Shown: positions 1 to 6,763, numbered from the stretch's first letter. The stretch: DNA of 9,691 nucleotides from JBCCSZ01 sp039199225 (GCA_039199225.1 JBCCSZ010000300.1:1-9691), one strand, 5' to 3'. Translations and numbers: made by a program. The notes: generated from the letters alone by a model not told the origin.

Positions 1-2628
1 AGTCCGGTTTGCCATCTTGCTCATCGGTATGTCGTCTTGCATCCTGTCACGTTTTCTTCTCCCAAAGAATACACACTGCACCGATTGCTGCGGGCGGTAG
101 ACTACAATACCTTGTACACCAAAATTCAGCCAGAACAATGTGCCAACCCACGGGAAAGCATGCTCCCGCTGAGCGAATTGCACCATCATTATCGCCACCA
201 TCCACAGATTTTGGACCAGACCAAAAACATCATTGAAAGCTGTCATTTTGAATTTGATTTTGCAGCACCGAAAAACAAGCAGACTTACACAGGCTCTCGA
301 TACAGTGACAAACTACTGTTGACCGATTTGGCAATGGAAGGCTTGGAACGCAGATATGGCAAGCATCATACAGCCGCGAAAAGACGCGTCCAAAGAGAGT
401 TGGACATTATAGATAACATGAATTTCAGCGCCTACTTTTTGATTACTTGGGACATCATACGCTATTCCCTCTCCCGAGGATTTCATCATGTTGGTCGGGG
501 GAGCGGGGCCAACAGCATTGTGAGCTATTTGCTCCGAATCACCGATGTCTGCCCTTTGGAATTGGACCTATATTTTGAACGCTTCCTCAACCCAAGCCGT
601 AGCGTACCGCCAGATTTTGACATCGACTGGTCGTGGAAAGATCGGGATGCTATTTTGAACTATACCTTCAAACGATTTGGAAGTGAGCGGACGGCCTTTG
701 TGGGTACGATCGGCCTATTTAAACATCGCTCCATCATGCGGGAATTGGGAAAAACATTGGGCTTGCCAAAGGAAGAACTGGATGAGCTTTCGGCAAAGCA
801 AATAGAAGACCATCCACCGGATCGCCTCGTCAAAGCCATTCACACCTATGGGATGATGCTCTCGCAATTTCCCAACCAGCGAAGTCTACATTCCTGCGGC
901 ATCCTGATTGCTGAAAAACCGATTACTTACTACACAGCCCTGGACATGCCACCCAAGGGATTCCAAACAGCACAGATGGATATGTATATGTGTGAGGACA
1001 TCGGCTTTGAAAAACTGGACATCCTCTCACAGCGCGGCATCGGCCACATCAACGATGCCGTACAGTTGATCGAAAAGAACAAAGGTGTGAAGGTAGATAT
1101 CCACAAGCTGGAAGCCATTAAAAACAATCCCGATTGCAATACACAGCTGGCGACTGGCCAGACGATCGGCTGCTTTTACATCGAGAGTCCGGCCATGAGG
1201 GGATTGCTGCGACGGCTCAAATGCAACAACTACAAAACCTTGGTCGCCGCCTCTTCGGTGATTCGGCCGGGAGTTGCCAAAAGTGGGATGATGCGGGAAT
1301 ACATTTTTCGCCACAACCATCCCAGCTCTTTTCAATACCAGCACCCAATCTTCGAAGAACAGCTCAGTGAAACCTATGGCATCATGGTCTATCAGGAAGA
1401 TGTGATCAAGATCGCCCATTACTTTGCAGGACTCGACCTGGCCGATGCAGACATTTTGCGGCGGGCCATGAGTGGCAAAAAGCGGCTACAGCAAAAAATG
1501 GAAGCCATCAAAGAGCGCTTTTTTGCCAATTGCCAACGCAAAGGCTACTGCGATGAGCTCAGCGAGGAAGTCTACCGACAAATCGAATCCTTTGCGGGCT
1601 ACTCCTTTTGCAAAGCCCACTCCGCCTCCTATTCCGTAGAAAGCTACCAAAGCCTCTACCTGAAAGTAAACCATCCGTTGGAATTTATGGTCGCTGTGAT
1701 GAACAACTTTGGTGGATTCTATCGAACGGAGGTATACGTCCATGAGGCCCGCATGGCCGGAGGCATCATCTGCAACCCCTGCGTGAACCGCGGAGCATAT
1801 CTGAGTTCGCTCGATGGACAGGAAATCATCATCGGGTTCATCCACATTCGAAGCCTCCCCAAGGCACTAGCCGAACAGATCGTGGCGGAAAGGCGACGGA
1901 ATGGCCGGTACACATCTTTGGAAAACTTTGTGTCCCGGACCCGTATTGGTATAGAGGCTTTACAAACACTGATCTTTGTATCCGCCTTTCAATTCTTACG
2001 GCAAACAAAAAATGAACTCATCCTCCAAGCCCGCATGCTCTTTGGCAGAAGTAAGCTAGATCAACAAGCAAAATTGTTTTCGCCACCGATCAAATCCTTC
2101 AAACTTCCGCCACTACAACGCCATCCATTTGAAGATGCATTCGACGAAATAGAACTCCTGGGATTTATGATAAAAACATCTCCCTTCGACCTTCTACAAA
2201 CAAGCTTCCGAGGAGATGTATTTGTCAAGGACTTGCACCGCTACCACCGTCGCAGCGTACGAATGCTGGGCTACCTAATTTCTGTAAAAGATGTACCCAC
2301 CGCCAATGGCCATATGCACTTTGGTACCTGGATCGATGTTCAAGGTCACTACTTCGATACCACTCATTTTCCACCTTGCCTCAAACGCTATCCTTTTACC
2401 GGCGCCGGCTGCTATTTGATAAAGGGAAAAGTGATTGTCGACTTTGAGTTTCCTTCCATTGAAGTGGAGAAAATGGCCAAGCTACCGATGATTCCGGACC
2501 CTCGATATTCTTCTGACGATCACAAAGTTGCTGCGCAGTTGCCCACAGCTTCGGACAATCATCCCGGATTGTTGGGGCGGAAGCCTTATCCATCGAATGA
2601 GGAGGTGAAGGAGCGATTTGGGCGGTAG
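1..2628 (+). CDS. dnaE: DNA polymerase III alpha subunit, short second-copy (DnaE2/ImuC-like) type, 5'-truncated
   Basis: C-family DNA polymerase; the frame is open from base 1, so the true start lies left of the window. 875 codons are visible, beginning inside the PHP domain. The palm shows GRGSGANS (about 499-522) and PPDFDIDW, whose last two aspartates (codons 619 and 625) match E. coli D401 and D403. The third catalytic aspartate is in KLDILSQRG (codon 1018). Fingers carry YGIMVYQEDV and FAGYSFCKAHSASYS. A helix-hairpin-helix region follows (about 1850-1990), then QAKLF (2065-2079), a plausible sliding-clamp motif at the place of E. coli QADMF, then an OB-fold (about 2220-2480). Only about 45 residues follow the OB-fold, so the tau-binding C-terminus of replicative DnaE is absent. 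Bacteroidota often carry such a second DnaE beside dinB or imuB-like genes; those would lie outside this window. I infer a damage-tolerance rather than a replicative role. The family is certain, the paralogue assignment moderately so. Confidence 0.93.
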   Translation, partial: SPVCHLAHRYVVLHPVTFSSPKEYTLHRLLRAVDYNTLYTKIQPEQCANPRESMLPLSELHHHYRHHPQILDQTKNIIESCHFEFDFAAPKNKQTYTGSRYSDKLLLTDLAMEGLERRYGKHHTAAKRRVQRELDIIDNMNFSAYFLITWDIIRYSLSRGFHHVGRGSGANSIVSYLLRITDVCPLELDLYFERFLNPSRSVPPDFDIDWSWKDRDAILNYTFKRFGSERTAFVGTIGLFKHRSIMRELGKTLGLPKEELDELSAKQIEDHPPDRLVKAIHTYGMMLSQFPNQRSLHSCGILIAEKPITYYTALDMPPKGFQTAQMDMYMCEDIGFEKLDILSQRGIGHINDAVQLIEKNKGVKVDIHKLEAIKNNPDCNTQLATGQTIGCFYIESPAMRGLLRRLKCNNYKTLVAASSVIRPGVAKSGMMREYIFRHNHPSSFQYQHPIFEEQLSETYGIMVYQEDVIKIAHYFAGLDLADADILRRAMSGKKRLQQKMEAIKERFFANCQRKGYCDELSEEVYRQIESFAGYSFCKAHSASYSVESYQSLYLKVNHPLEFMVAVMNNFGGFYRTEVYVHEARMAGGIICNPCVNRGAYLSSLDGQEIIIGFIHIRSLPKALAEQIVAERRRNGRYTSLENFVSRTRIGIEALQTLIFVSAFQFLRQTKNELILQARMLFGRSKLDQQAKLFSPPIKSFKLPPLQRHPFEDAFDEIELLGFMIKTSPFDLLQTSFRGDVFVKDLHRYHRRSVRMLGYLISVKDVPTANGHMHFGTWIDVQGHYFDTTHFPPCLKRYPFTGAGCYLIKGKVIVDFEFPSIEVEKMAKLPMIPDPRYSSDDHKVAAQLPTASDNHPGLLGRKPYPSNEEVKERFGR

Positions 2629-2645
2629 GGTAGAGGAGACCATAC

Positions 2646-2690
2646 AAAAAAGGAAATTGGCCGAAAAGTTTGACCAATTTCCTCTTTGCT
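2646..2690. terminator. Bidirectional intrinsic terminator between convergent genes
   Basis: A 10-bp perfect stem (AGGAAATTGG at 2651-2660 with CCAATTTCCT at 2674-2683) encloses a 13-nt loop. Six A's at 2646-2651 give a U6 run on the minus strand, a good terminator for the hydrolase gene. The plus-strand tail CTTTGCTTTT (2684-2693) is a weaker U-rich run for the polymerase gene. It lies between the polymerase stop (2628) and the hydrolase stop (2696). Confidence 0.75.
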
Positions 2691-2695
2691 TTTAA

Positions 2696-4093
2696 CTACT
2701 TGCTGACTTGTTCCATTAGCTCAAAGCACAACTTATCGATATTCCCCATTCTGGGATTAAAAGCCGAAACGTTTGACAGGATGATAACGGCCGTTTGGTG
2801 GTCCTTATTAATTGCGAAGGAGGAAGAATATCCACCTGTTCCTCCGTTGTGCCAAACCAAATCTTGGCCGCTTTGGGTTTTGAGTAAATGCCAGCCCAAG
2901 CCAATTTTCATGTTTTCATTAACGTCGAAGCTTTGCTGGCAGGTCAGCATAAGTTCCTTGTTTTCCATTTGGAAATGTGCTGCAGCGAACTTTGCTAAAT
3001 CTTCCGTTGTAGATAAAATTCCACCGGCACTAAACAAAGCATCAAAATCCCAATTTGGTACAATCTCTCCATCTGCGTTGAGTCCCTTGATCAGCTTTGT
3101 ATCCAAATTCTGTGAGTTCATATAGGAGTTTGACAGATTGTACTTATCAAAAACGCGTTTTTGGAGTAGCGTTTGGAAGCTTACTTTTTGAGACAGCCCC
3201 AGCGTGTAGCCCAATAGTCCAGCGCCTAAATTTGAGTAGGCATAGGTTTCTGCAGGGGAGCTGCTGAGTTTTAAAATATCTTTGAGGTATTCCTCCAAGA
3301 GTTCTTTATCGTAGCTTTTATATGGGTTGGCCATATTCGATAAATCCAAGTTTTCGGGTAGTCTAGGAAGCCCGGAGGTGTGGTTGGCCAAATCTTTCAA
3401 AGTAATTTTGACATCGCCTTTAAAAGGAAAAGGAAAAAAAGTATTGACGTTGTCATCCAGCTTGACTTTTTCATCTGCTACAAGGGATGCCAAAACGGTC
3501 GAGGTGAAAACCTTTGTAATAGAACCAACCTCAAAAACCTTGTCCTGGTTTTTCATCGCTTTGAGGGTGCCACCATCATTGACAACACCATAGTAGTTGG
3601 TTTTTCCATCTTTCATAATGGCAATAGAAAGCTGGGTGTTGGCCGGAAAGTCTTTGACATTTGAATGAATGGTTTCAGCAATATCACTTGGATAGTCTTG
3701 CAATCCATTTATTGCCGCATTTTCCGTTTCTTCCACATAAGGCTTTATAAGTATGCCATTTATTTTGGCGTTGCCATTGACAGAGATGTAGAGTCCTAAA
3801 AGTGCCTTTTCAAAATTTGTCTTATACAAAGCATGTGGCCCTTCGTATTTCATAAATGTTCTTTCCGTAATTTTTCCAACCTGACTGTTTAGCGTTGTCA
3901 GAAAATCTGTGGTTTTGTCAAGGGGCAATGCCGCGGCCATTTCAGGCGCATAAAGCTCAAATATCTTTTGGTATTCTCCGGCATTGTAAAACGTTTCAAA
4001 TTGGGAGGCAATCTCTTTTGATATTTTTGTTTCAGCTTGCGCAAAGCTCAAAAGAGGTGTCAGTGCAAATGCTATCAATAGGATATTTTTCAT
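2696..4093 (-). CDS. Secreted DUF3887 plus beta-lactamase-fold serine hydrolase
   Basis: 465 aa. Residues 1-18 form a Sec signal peptide ending SFAQ, so the protein is exported. Residues about 24-125 resemble DUF3887 (FYNAGEYQKIFELYAPEM, then an ALPLDKTTDFL segment). Residues about 140-460 are a class C beta-lactamase / penicillin-binding-protein fold (PF00144). The catalytic motifs are complete: S191-I-T-K194, Y286-S-N288 and H415-N-G417, with supporting HTSGLP (238-243) and AGGILSTTEDLAKF (356-369). The family includes AmpC beta-lactamases, D,D-peptidases, esterases and aminopeptidases, so the substrate cannot be read from sequence; resistance should not be assumed. It lies 65 bp after the membrane-protein gene on the same strand and may be co-transcribed with the sigma factor. 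The ATG at 4093 is followed directly by the signal peptide, which supports this start. A terminator follows the stop codon. Confidence 0.9.
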   Translation of the reverse strand: MKNILLIAFALTPLLSFAQAETKISKEIASQFETFYNAGEYQKIFELYAPEMAAALPLDKTTDFLTTLNSQVGKITERTFMKYEGPHALYKTNFEKALLGLYISVNGNAKINGILIKPYVEETENAAINGLQDYPSDIAETIHSNVKDFPANTQLSIAIMKDGKTNYYGVVNDGGTLKAMKNQDKVFEVGSITKVFTSTVLASLVADEKVKLDDNVNTFFPFPFKGDVKITLKDLANHTSGLPRLPENLDLSNMANPYKSYDKELLEEYLKDILKLSSSPAETYAYSNLGAGLLGYTLGLSQKVSFQTLLQKRVFDKYNLSNSYMNSQNLDTKLIKGLNADGEIVPNWDFDALFSAGGILSTTEDLAKFAAAHFQMENKELMLTCQQSFDVNENMKIGLGWHLLKTQSGQDLVWHNGGTGGYSSSFAINKDHQTAVIILSNVSAFNPRMGNIDKLCFELMEQVSK

Positions 4094-4158
4094 TTTGATT
4101 CTTTTGTTATGTGGTGGTTGTTATTTGTTTAAAAAGGTATTATAAAAACCATAGCCGC

Positions 4159-4752
4159 CTATTCTTCTAAAGTTTTGATAAGGCCATTTACTTTTTCCAA
4201 TTTAGGCCCAACATATTTTTTTGCAGACCGACTATTCGTCCAGTAAACAATCGTTCCGATCAGCAGAAATATGGCTCCGGCAATCAGCTGAGGTTTTAGG
4301 TTGTCGGGGTCGGTAAAGTTGGAACCGAACAAGCCCAGCCACATGAGGAAACCGGGTGGCAATATAAACCATAAAATTACTGTTTCCCGATACCTCTTTG
4401 ATTCTTCCAGATATTTTTTTGTTTCTTTTAAGTATTCCAGGTAGCTCATTGAAAATTGATCGGGTACCGTATGCTTTATTCTCCTTAGTAGATACATGAT
4501 GTATACAATCCACAGTGCCAATAGGAGGAACGCAACTTTTGTCAGCAAAACGGTAGTGGTAAAGGCAAAGTAAACAATCAAGGGTACGGCTATGATGACA
4601 CCTAAAGACTCCCGCAGGAACAACCCTTTCATTTGCTGGTAAAAGTCGTCTATGTTGGACTGAACATCCAATAGGAAACGGGATTTGTCAAACTTTATTT
4701 GCTCCTCTTGAGGAGAAGATTTCCAGATTTTGCTTAATTCTTCCTCTATCAT
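4159..4752 (-). CDS. Four-helix membrane protein, putative anti-sigma factor or partner of the ECF sigma
   Basis: 197 aa. A soluble N-terminus (1-48) starts with an ELSKIWKSS motif and a KFDKSRFLLDVQSNIDDF segment predicted helical. Four hydrophobic segments follow at about 49-67, 72-90, 124-144 and 155-172, with a charged, coiled-coil-like stretch between helices 2 and 3 (about 103-123, rich in K, E and Y) and a basic tail. Its ATG overlaps the sigma factor stop by ATGA (4749-4752), so translation is probably coupled. Proteins with an N-terminal 'L..IW' segment and paired helices are often encoded directly after ECF sigma genes in Bacteroidota. It has no recognisable zinc-binding HxxxCxxC anti-sigma motif. 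The anti-sigma role is inferred from gene order, overlap and topology, not from a recognised domain. Confidence 0.75.
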   Translation of the reverse strand: MIEEELSKIWKSSPQEEQIKFDKSRFLLDVQSNIDDFYQQMKGLFLRESLGVIIAVPLIVYFAFTTTVLLTKVAFLLLALWIVYIMYLLRRIKHTVPDQFSMSYLEYLKETKKYLEESKRYRETVILWFILPPGFLMWLGLFGSNFTDPDNLKPQLIAGAIFLLIGTIVYWTNSRSAKKYVGPKLEKVNGLIKTLEE

Positions 4753-5303
4753 AACTTTTCGTTTATACAGTTTAACAATTTCTTTTTAATGCGTTTGATT
4801 TTAACCGCTACATGATTTTCGGTTAAGCCAGTAACGGCTGCAATTTCCTTGTAGGGTAGTTCTTCTAGGTAAAGTGTAATGACTGCTTTGTTGGCGTCAT
4901 TCATCGTTTTGATACAGCTGCGCAGATACATGAGCAATGGACTTTCCTCCTCGGTACTGCTCGATTCTTTGTACTGGGACATTTTGACACTGTCCATGTT
5001 TCTAAACTGTCTTTTTTCTTTGGTCAGCTTTGTTTGCATATTGATACAAACGTTCAAGGTGATTCGGTACATCCAGGTGCTGAGCGAACAATTTCCTTTA
5101 AACGAAGCCATCGACTTCCAGATATTGACCAGAACTTCCTGGAAAAGGTCTTTCTTTTCTTCTTGATCGCTGGTGTAGGTAGAACAAATTCGGAGTAGCT
5201 TCTGCTTGTTTTCTTCCAGTCCTTTTAAAAAGGCACTTTCAAGTTCCGAAGTGGCCTCTCTCCAGCTCTCTTGATTGATTTTAACTTTCATTGTGTTGGT
5301 CAT
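4749..5303 (-). CDS. ECF-family RNA polymerase sigma factor
   Basis: 184 aa sigma-70 family protein with only regions 2 and 4. Region 2 spans about 23-92, with DLFQEVLVNIWKS (52-64) as the core-binding helix and STWMYRITLNVC (75-86) for -10 recognition. A low-complexity KESSSTEEES linker follows. Region 4 spans about 125-180, with the helix-turn-helix LPYKEIAAVTGLTENHVAVK (149-168) and a basic KIKRIKKKLL tail. It would direct polymerase to a small regulon, often including its own operon. Start: ATG at 5303 is used here; a second ATG at 5291 (residue 5) is possible. The 5303 ATG overlaps the stop of a short upstream ORF by ATGA, which favours coupling at that codon. A TAGCTTTG promoter-like box lies about 140 bp upstream. 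The membrane protein gene follows with a 4-nt overlap. Confidence 0.92.
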   Translation of the reverse strand: MTNTMKVKINQESWREATSELESAFLKGLEENKQKLLRICSTYTSDQEEKKDLFQEVLVNIWKSMASFKGNCSLSTWMYRITLNVCINMQTKLTKEKRQFRNMDSVKMSQYKESSSTEEESPLLMYLRSCIKTMNDANKAVITLYLEELPYKEIAAVTGLTENHVAVKIKRIKKKLLNCINEKL

Positions 5304-5394
5304 GGACGTTCTTTAAATAGGGTAACAATTGCATGATTTCTAATTTGAATTGTTTTAATTCTACTTGTATTAGTCATGGACATTGCTTCAATAT
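5264..5394. repeat. Imperfect direct repeat covering the sigma gene start (74-bp offset)
   Basis: The stretch around the sigma ATG (about 5264-5320) is repeated at about 5338-5394. Over 5291-5320 versus 5365-5394 I count 23 of 30 identical bases, including GTCATGGAC in both copies. On the coding side, similarity continues about 39 nt into the reading frame at roughly 27 of 39 matches. It is diverged, so it was not generated recently. Confidence 0.5.
5300..5383 (-). CDS. Possible leader peptide upstream of the ECF sigma gene
   Basis: 27-codon ORF, too short to judge by composition. It begins ATG TCC ATG (5383 or 5377) and its TGA overlaps the sigma ATG (ATGA at 5300-5303). The peptide from the second ATG starts MTNTSRIKTI, close to the sigma start MTNTMKVKIN, and the first four codons differ only at two synonymous third positions (ACT/ACC, AAT/AAC). 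The simplest reading is a partial tandem duplication of the sigma gene 5' end, offset by 74 bp and hence out of frame, leaving a short ORF that stops on the real start. It may couple translation into the sigma gene or be a non-functional relic. No ribosome-binding evidence separates these. Confidence 0.35.
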   Translation of the reverse strand: MSMTNTSRIKTIQIRNHAIVTLFKERP

Positions 5395-5439
5395 GACAGT
5401 TTCCCAATTTTTTTTGAAAGCTTTCGGCTCGTACTGTAT

Positions 5440-5467
5440 CAAAGCTATTAAACAATGCCCGGAGAAA
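5440..5467 (-). promoter_or_regulatory. Candidate Bacteroidota-type promoter for the sigma operon
   Basis: Read on the minus strand, TAGCTTTG (5447 to 5440) fits the TAnnTTTG -7 element of Bacteroidota housekeeping promoters. A TTTC at 5467-5464, 16 nt upstream, could be a weak -33 TTTG. Transcription would start near 5433, about 50 nt before the leader ORF and 130 nt before the sigma ATG. An eight-base match with four fixed T's is not rare in AT-rich DNA, so this is a candidate only. Confidence 0.35.
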
Positions 5468-5739
5468 GGCTGATTTCCCTCTTTTTTATTCCAATGGAGG
5501 CTTCAACCTGCTGGCTGCCAGCCCTTCCGCAATTGTGGCCTGCGAAGGTGTCGTCAGAGGTGATCGTGATGGCTTATGTCGTTCCTATAGCTATGCGTGA
5601 GCAAAGAGGCCAGTGCATTAAATGGGGCTTAATTGGCATGCATATAATTGTGATTATCAATTTTATATGATCCTTTCGTGAAAAGACGATAATTTTGTAT
5701 ATTGAGCCTGTTATATAGCCTTGGATGCTCATACAAGAA

Positions 5740-5946
5740 CTAGTTTGTAAAAGATAGCAGAGAAAGGAAATAATGATGAACATTCTGTTTACTTTTGAGT
5801 TCTTGATTTAGGGAAGGGTTAGAATGAAATAATTCAGACGAGTCCGAACCCAGTTTTCTGAAGGCTATACAACTATCCAGCAAATTCCATCTTTCAGAAA
5901 TGGCTGGAGTATCCATACTGATTGCGTAAATCTCGACTAAGCCCAT
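5740..5946 (-). CDS. Possible small hypothetical protein (68 aa)
   Basis: From the ATG at 5946 (MGLVEIYAISMDTP...) the frame encodes 68 residues ending LLSFTN. The frame stays open to an ATG at 6015, but a promoter-like pair at 5994-5965 would place the transcript start after that codon, so the shorter form is chosen. The peptide is mixed polar and hydrophobic, has one cysteine and no clear signal peptide, and resembles no family I know. It may be chance: the flanking DNA is gene-poor and nothing else supports coding. Transcription would run toward the sigma operon. Confidence 0.2.
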   Translation of the reverse strand: MGLVEIYAISMDTPAISERWNLLDSCIAFRKLGSDSSELFHSNPSLNQELKSKQNVHHYFLSLLSFTN

Positions 5947-5964
5947 CTGTAGAAGGAAGTATTT

Positions 5965-5994
5965 CAAAATTAAAAAAGAAGGCAAGGCAGCAAA
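5965..5994 (-). promoter_or_regulatory. Candidate Bacteroidota-type promoter, minus strand
   Basis: On the minus strand, TTTG (5994-5991), an 18-nt spacer and TAATTTTG (5972-5965) match both elements of the Bacteroidota -33/-7 promoter (TTTG, TAnnTTTG) with near-expected spacing. The next ATG downstream is at 5946, giving a short leader. This is the best two-box promoter match I found in the window. Confidence 0.4.
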
Positions 5995-6005
5995 TGATAA
6001 TGACA

Positions 6006-6039
6006 CGGTGACCACCTGAGCTGTATCAGTGGTACACTG
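6006..6039. repeat. Imperfect inverted repeat / hairpin upstream of the DUF4468 gene
   Basis: The segment folds into a 13-bp stem: CGGTG pairs with CACTG (one G-T pair), ACCAC with GTGGT and TGA with TCA, around a GCTGTA loop. Single bulges occur at 6016 and 6034. It ends 30 nt before the DUF4468 ATG. No U-run follows, so it is not a standard terminator. The GTGGTACACTGGTC wording also recalls terminal repeats of Bacteroidota IS21-type elements, but no transposase is present. It could be an operator, a leader-RNA structure or a relic of an insertion. Confidence 0.45.
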
Positions 6040-6069
6040 GTCGAACTCTTTATCTCAACAAAAAGAAAA

Positions 6070-6639
6070 ATGAAGCTATATTTACTAAATGTCCTATTCC
6101 TAATTGGTATCAACGTTGGCATTGCTCAAAAGCTGCCGATGGATGAGAAAACTGGCGAAGTGGTTTATACAGACTTGGTCTTATTTGATACCTTGACGCC
6201 GGATACCGCTTTTCTTCAGATGTTAAACTATGTAAGGAGTGACTCGATTAGGAACAAAAACATTCAGGCCAACAGCGATCGGTCTTTAATCACATTTACC
6301 ACAGTTTCAAGTGCTTATTCAGAATTTCCAGATAGGTTTGGGGAAATACTGTGTGATGTCGTTATTAAATATTTCCCAAATAAGTTCGCATATCGAATTA
6401 CAAATTTCCGGCATGTACCGTTGGATGATTTCCCACCTTGTACCAACAATTTAAATGTAGTCCGACCAAAATGTTTTGAAGGAAAACCATACGAAAAGTA
6501 TTGGGGAAATGTGAAGGAATGTGCCATCAGTTCTATGAATGATTTTATCATAAAGCTGTTGTACGTCAGCTTGGAAAATCAACCGACGACCAAGACACTA
6601 AAAATGGATGATTACTTTTTATGGAGAAATAGAGGATGA
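6070..6639 (+). CDS. Secreted DUF4468 domain protein
   Basis: 189 aa. Residues 1-19 are a Sec signal peptide, with likely cleavage near GIAQ-K, so the protein is exported. The mature protein opens with LPMDEKTGEVVYTDLV, the typical first strand of DUF4468 (a TBP-like fold found mainly in Bacteroidota). A later IKYFPNKFAYRITNF strand (about 99-113) matches the domain's second conserved block. The function of DUF4468 is unknown. Four cysteines (95, 124, 135, 151) sit in the C-terminal half; 124 and 135 flank an insertion-like NNLNVVRP segment that could be disulfide-closed in the periplasm. The ATG follows an A-rich stretch and leads directly into the signal peptide. The next gene starts 124 bp later. 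Family assignment is by motif memory and fairly sure. Confidence 0.75.
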   Translation: MKLYLLNVLFLIGINVGIAQKLPMDEKTGEVVYTDLVLFDTLTPDTAFLQMLNYVRSDSIRNKNIQANSDRSLITFTTVSSAYSEFPDRFGEILCDVVIKYFPNKFAYRITNFRHVPLDDFPPCTNNLNVVRPKCFEGKPYEKYWGNVKECAISSMNDFIIKLLYVSLENQPTTKTLKMDDYFLWRNRG

Positions 6640-6763
6640 TCAAAGTGGCTGTTAGGAGCATTACCTGTATAAGCTCAACTGCCTGTAGCTATTCAGTTTG
6701 TTTCGTTTATTTCAACTATTGATTATGTAGGAATTTTATCTAAGCACGTATAAATAATTTAGA
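6640..6763. other. Intergenic gap with no recognised element
   Basis: 124 bp between the DUF4468 and first barrel genes. It is AT-rich toward the barrel ATG. TTTG at 6697-6700 could be a -33 element, but no acceptable -7 box follows at the right distance. Confidence 0.3.

Larger units (their letters stand above)
5384..6069. other. Gene-poor intergenic region between divergent gene groups
   Basis: No convincing full-length gene was found on either strand. The region separates the leftward sigma operon from the rightward DUF4468 gene. It holds the candidate sigma promoter (5440-5467), a candidate minus-strand promoter with a 68-codon ORF (5740-5994) and a hairpin at 6006-6039. The frame of the leader ORF stays open back to 5485 but has no ATG there. 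Short open stretches in several frames could be decayed genes, but I recognise no family in them. Confidence 0.5.

Noticed and set aside
1027..1419. Minus-strand 130-codon ORF inside the polymerase gene
   Set aside because: Lies wholly inside a well-supported polymerase coding region on the other strand; no recognisable domain.
1486..1845. Minus-strand 119-codon ORF inside the polymerase gene
   Set aside because: Antisense to conserved palm/fingers sequence; its openness follows from codon use of the real gene.
2670..3125. Plus-strand 151-codon ORF over the end of the hydrolase gene
   Set aside because: Antisense to the HxG and C-terminal region of the hydrolase; starts within the terminator.
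2696..4093. Calling the hydrolase an AmpC resistance beta-lactamase
   Set aside because: The SxxK/YxN/HxG fold is shared by peptidases and esterases; the DUF3887 domain and HNG in place of the AmpC KTG triad argue against a simple resistance call.
5384..5492. Pseudogene in the leader frame and the neighbouring minus-strand frame
   Set aside because: Both frames are open for 35-60 codons, but neither gives a recognisable protein and short open frames are expected here by chance.
5455..5670. Plus-strand 71-codon ORF in the gene-poor region
   Set aside because: No family resemblance, unusual tryptophan/proline-rich then hydrophobic composition, no promoter or start context, and other frames here are equally open.
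5690..5697. Perfect TAATTTTG box on the plus strand
   Set aside because: No TTTG at a suitable upstream distance and no ORF close downstream on this strand.
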